Of a DNA stretch of 14,588 bases, positions 14,546 to 14,588 are shown piece after piece. Both the position numbers and the translations under genes were made by a program. Every line of letters starts with the position of its first letter. Position 1 is the stretch's first letter. The notes beneath the pieces are model-generated. The model made no database searches, was not told the DNA's origin, and saw only the letters and a list, made by a program, of their open reading frames with translations. Source of the stretch: RXIX01 sp003989075 (GTDB lineage Bacteria > Pseudomonadota > Gammaproteobacteria > Competibacterales > Competibacteraceae); the NCBI GenBank assembly GCA_029780415.1, contig JAKOYN010000055.1:1-14588 (forward strand), written 5' to 3'.

Positions 14546-14588
14546 ATGGAATCCACGGCATGCATCAAGGAGCGATTGACTCTGACCC
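14546..14588 (+). CDS. Start of an unidentified gene, cut by the window end
   Basis: ATG 14546 has a strong ribosome site, GGAGG (14536-14540), 5 nt upstream; 14 codons follow without a stop (MESTACIKERLTLT). An in-frame ATG at 14534 would put the ribosome site inside the coding region and is less likely. The Shine-Dalgarno and start lie in a small hairpin, TTCC (14541-14544) with GGAA (14548-14551), with a further GGA/TCC. Too little protein is visible to name a family. Its place directly behind the structured region suggests the two belong together. Confidence 0.5.
   Translation, partial: MESTACIKERLTLT

Noticed and set aside
14331..14588. Group II intron 5' part or IscB-associated HEARO RNA
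   Set aside because: No GUGCG-type intron start is visible, the distance to the ORF is short for domains I-III, and the first residues of the ORF do not resemble IscB. HEARO-like arrangement was considered but the match is too loose to claim.
14331..14588. IS110-type bridge RNA with recombinase
   Set aside because: The position before an ORF would fit, but the visible residues lack the GIDVxK-like start typical of IS110 recombinases.

Overview
The window looks like chromosomal DNA of a high-GC gammaproteobacterium. This rests on the gene set: PhoB/PhoR, a TrxB of E. coli length, the fused RlmKL methyltransferase, a Tat-exported MepK, a YbaK deacylase and a YadG/YadH-like ABC pair. The genus cannot be named from the sequence. 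Coding DNA is GC-rich. Two intergenic blocks (about 10101-10445 and 13936-14300) are strikingly AT-rich; a hand count gives 9 G/C in 60 bases at 13981-14040.

Layout. 1-177: right end of an IS200/IS605 (TnpB-type) element with its terminal hairpins, probably the omega-RNA 3' part; no recognisable transposase is left in view. 214-2257 (minus): phoB-phoR, a phosphate-starvation two-component operon with a Pho box and -10 in front of phoB. 2642-9009 (plus): six genes in one direction: trxB, a sodium:solute symporter, a CitE/malyl-CoA-lyase-like enzyme, apbE, and a YadG/YadH-like ABC exporter. 9056-10100 (minus): mepK (peptidoglycan endopeptidase, Tat signal) overlapping an unrecognised single-span membrane protein. 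10101-10445: AT-rich divergent promoter region. 10446-13123 (plus): ybaK-like Cys-tRNA deacylase and rlmL. 13133-13690 (minus): PduO-type cob(I)alamin adenosyltransferase, convergent with rlmL. 13691-13935: GC-rich leader of that gene. 13936-14300: very AT-rich block with several perfect palindromes. 14331-14545: a GC-rich stretch with many mutually compatible helices (probable structured RNA) that runs straight into a strong Shine-Dalgarno and the first 14 codons of an unidentified gene cut by the window end.

The genes are mostly independent housekeeping units. Clear working units are PhoB/PhoR (autoregulated phosphate sensing), the ABC pair, and probably ybaK-rlmL (32 nt apart, both linked to translation). 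The least ordinary parts are the two ends: the IS200/IS605 end beside phoR, and the structured RNA plus unknown ORF at the right edge, which is set off from the housekeeping genes by the AT-rich block.
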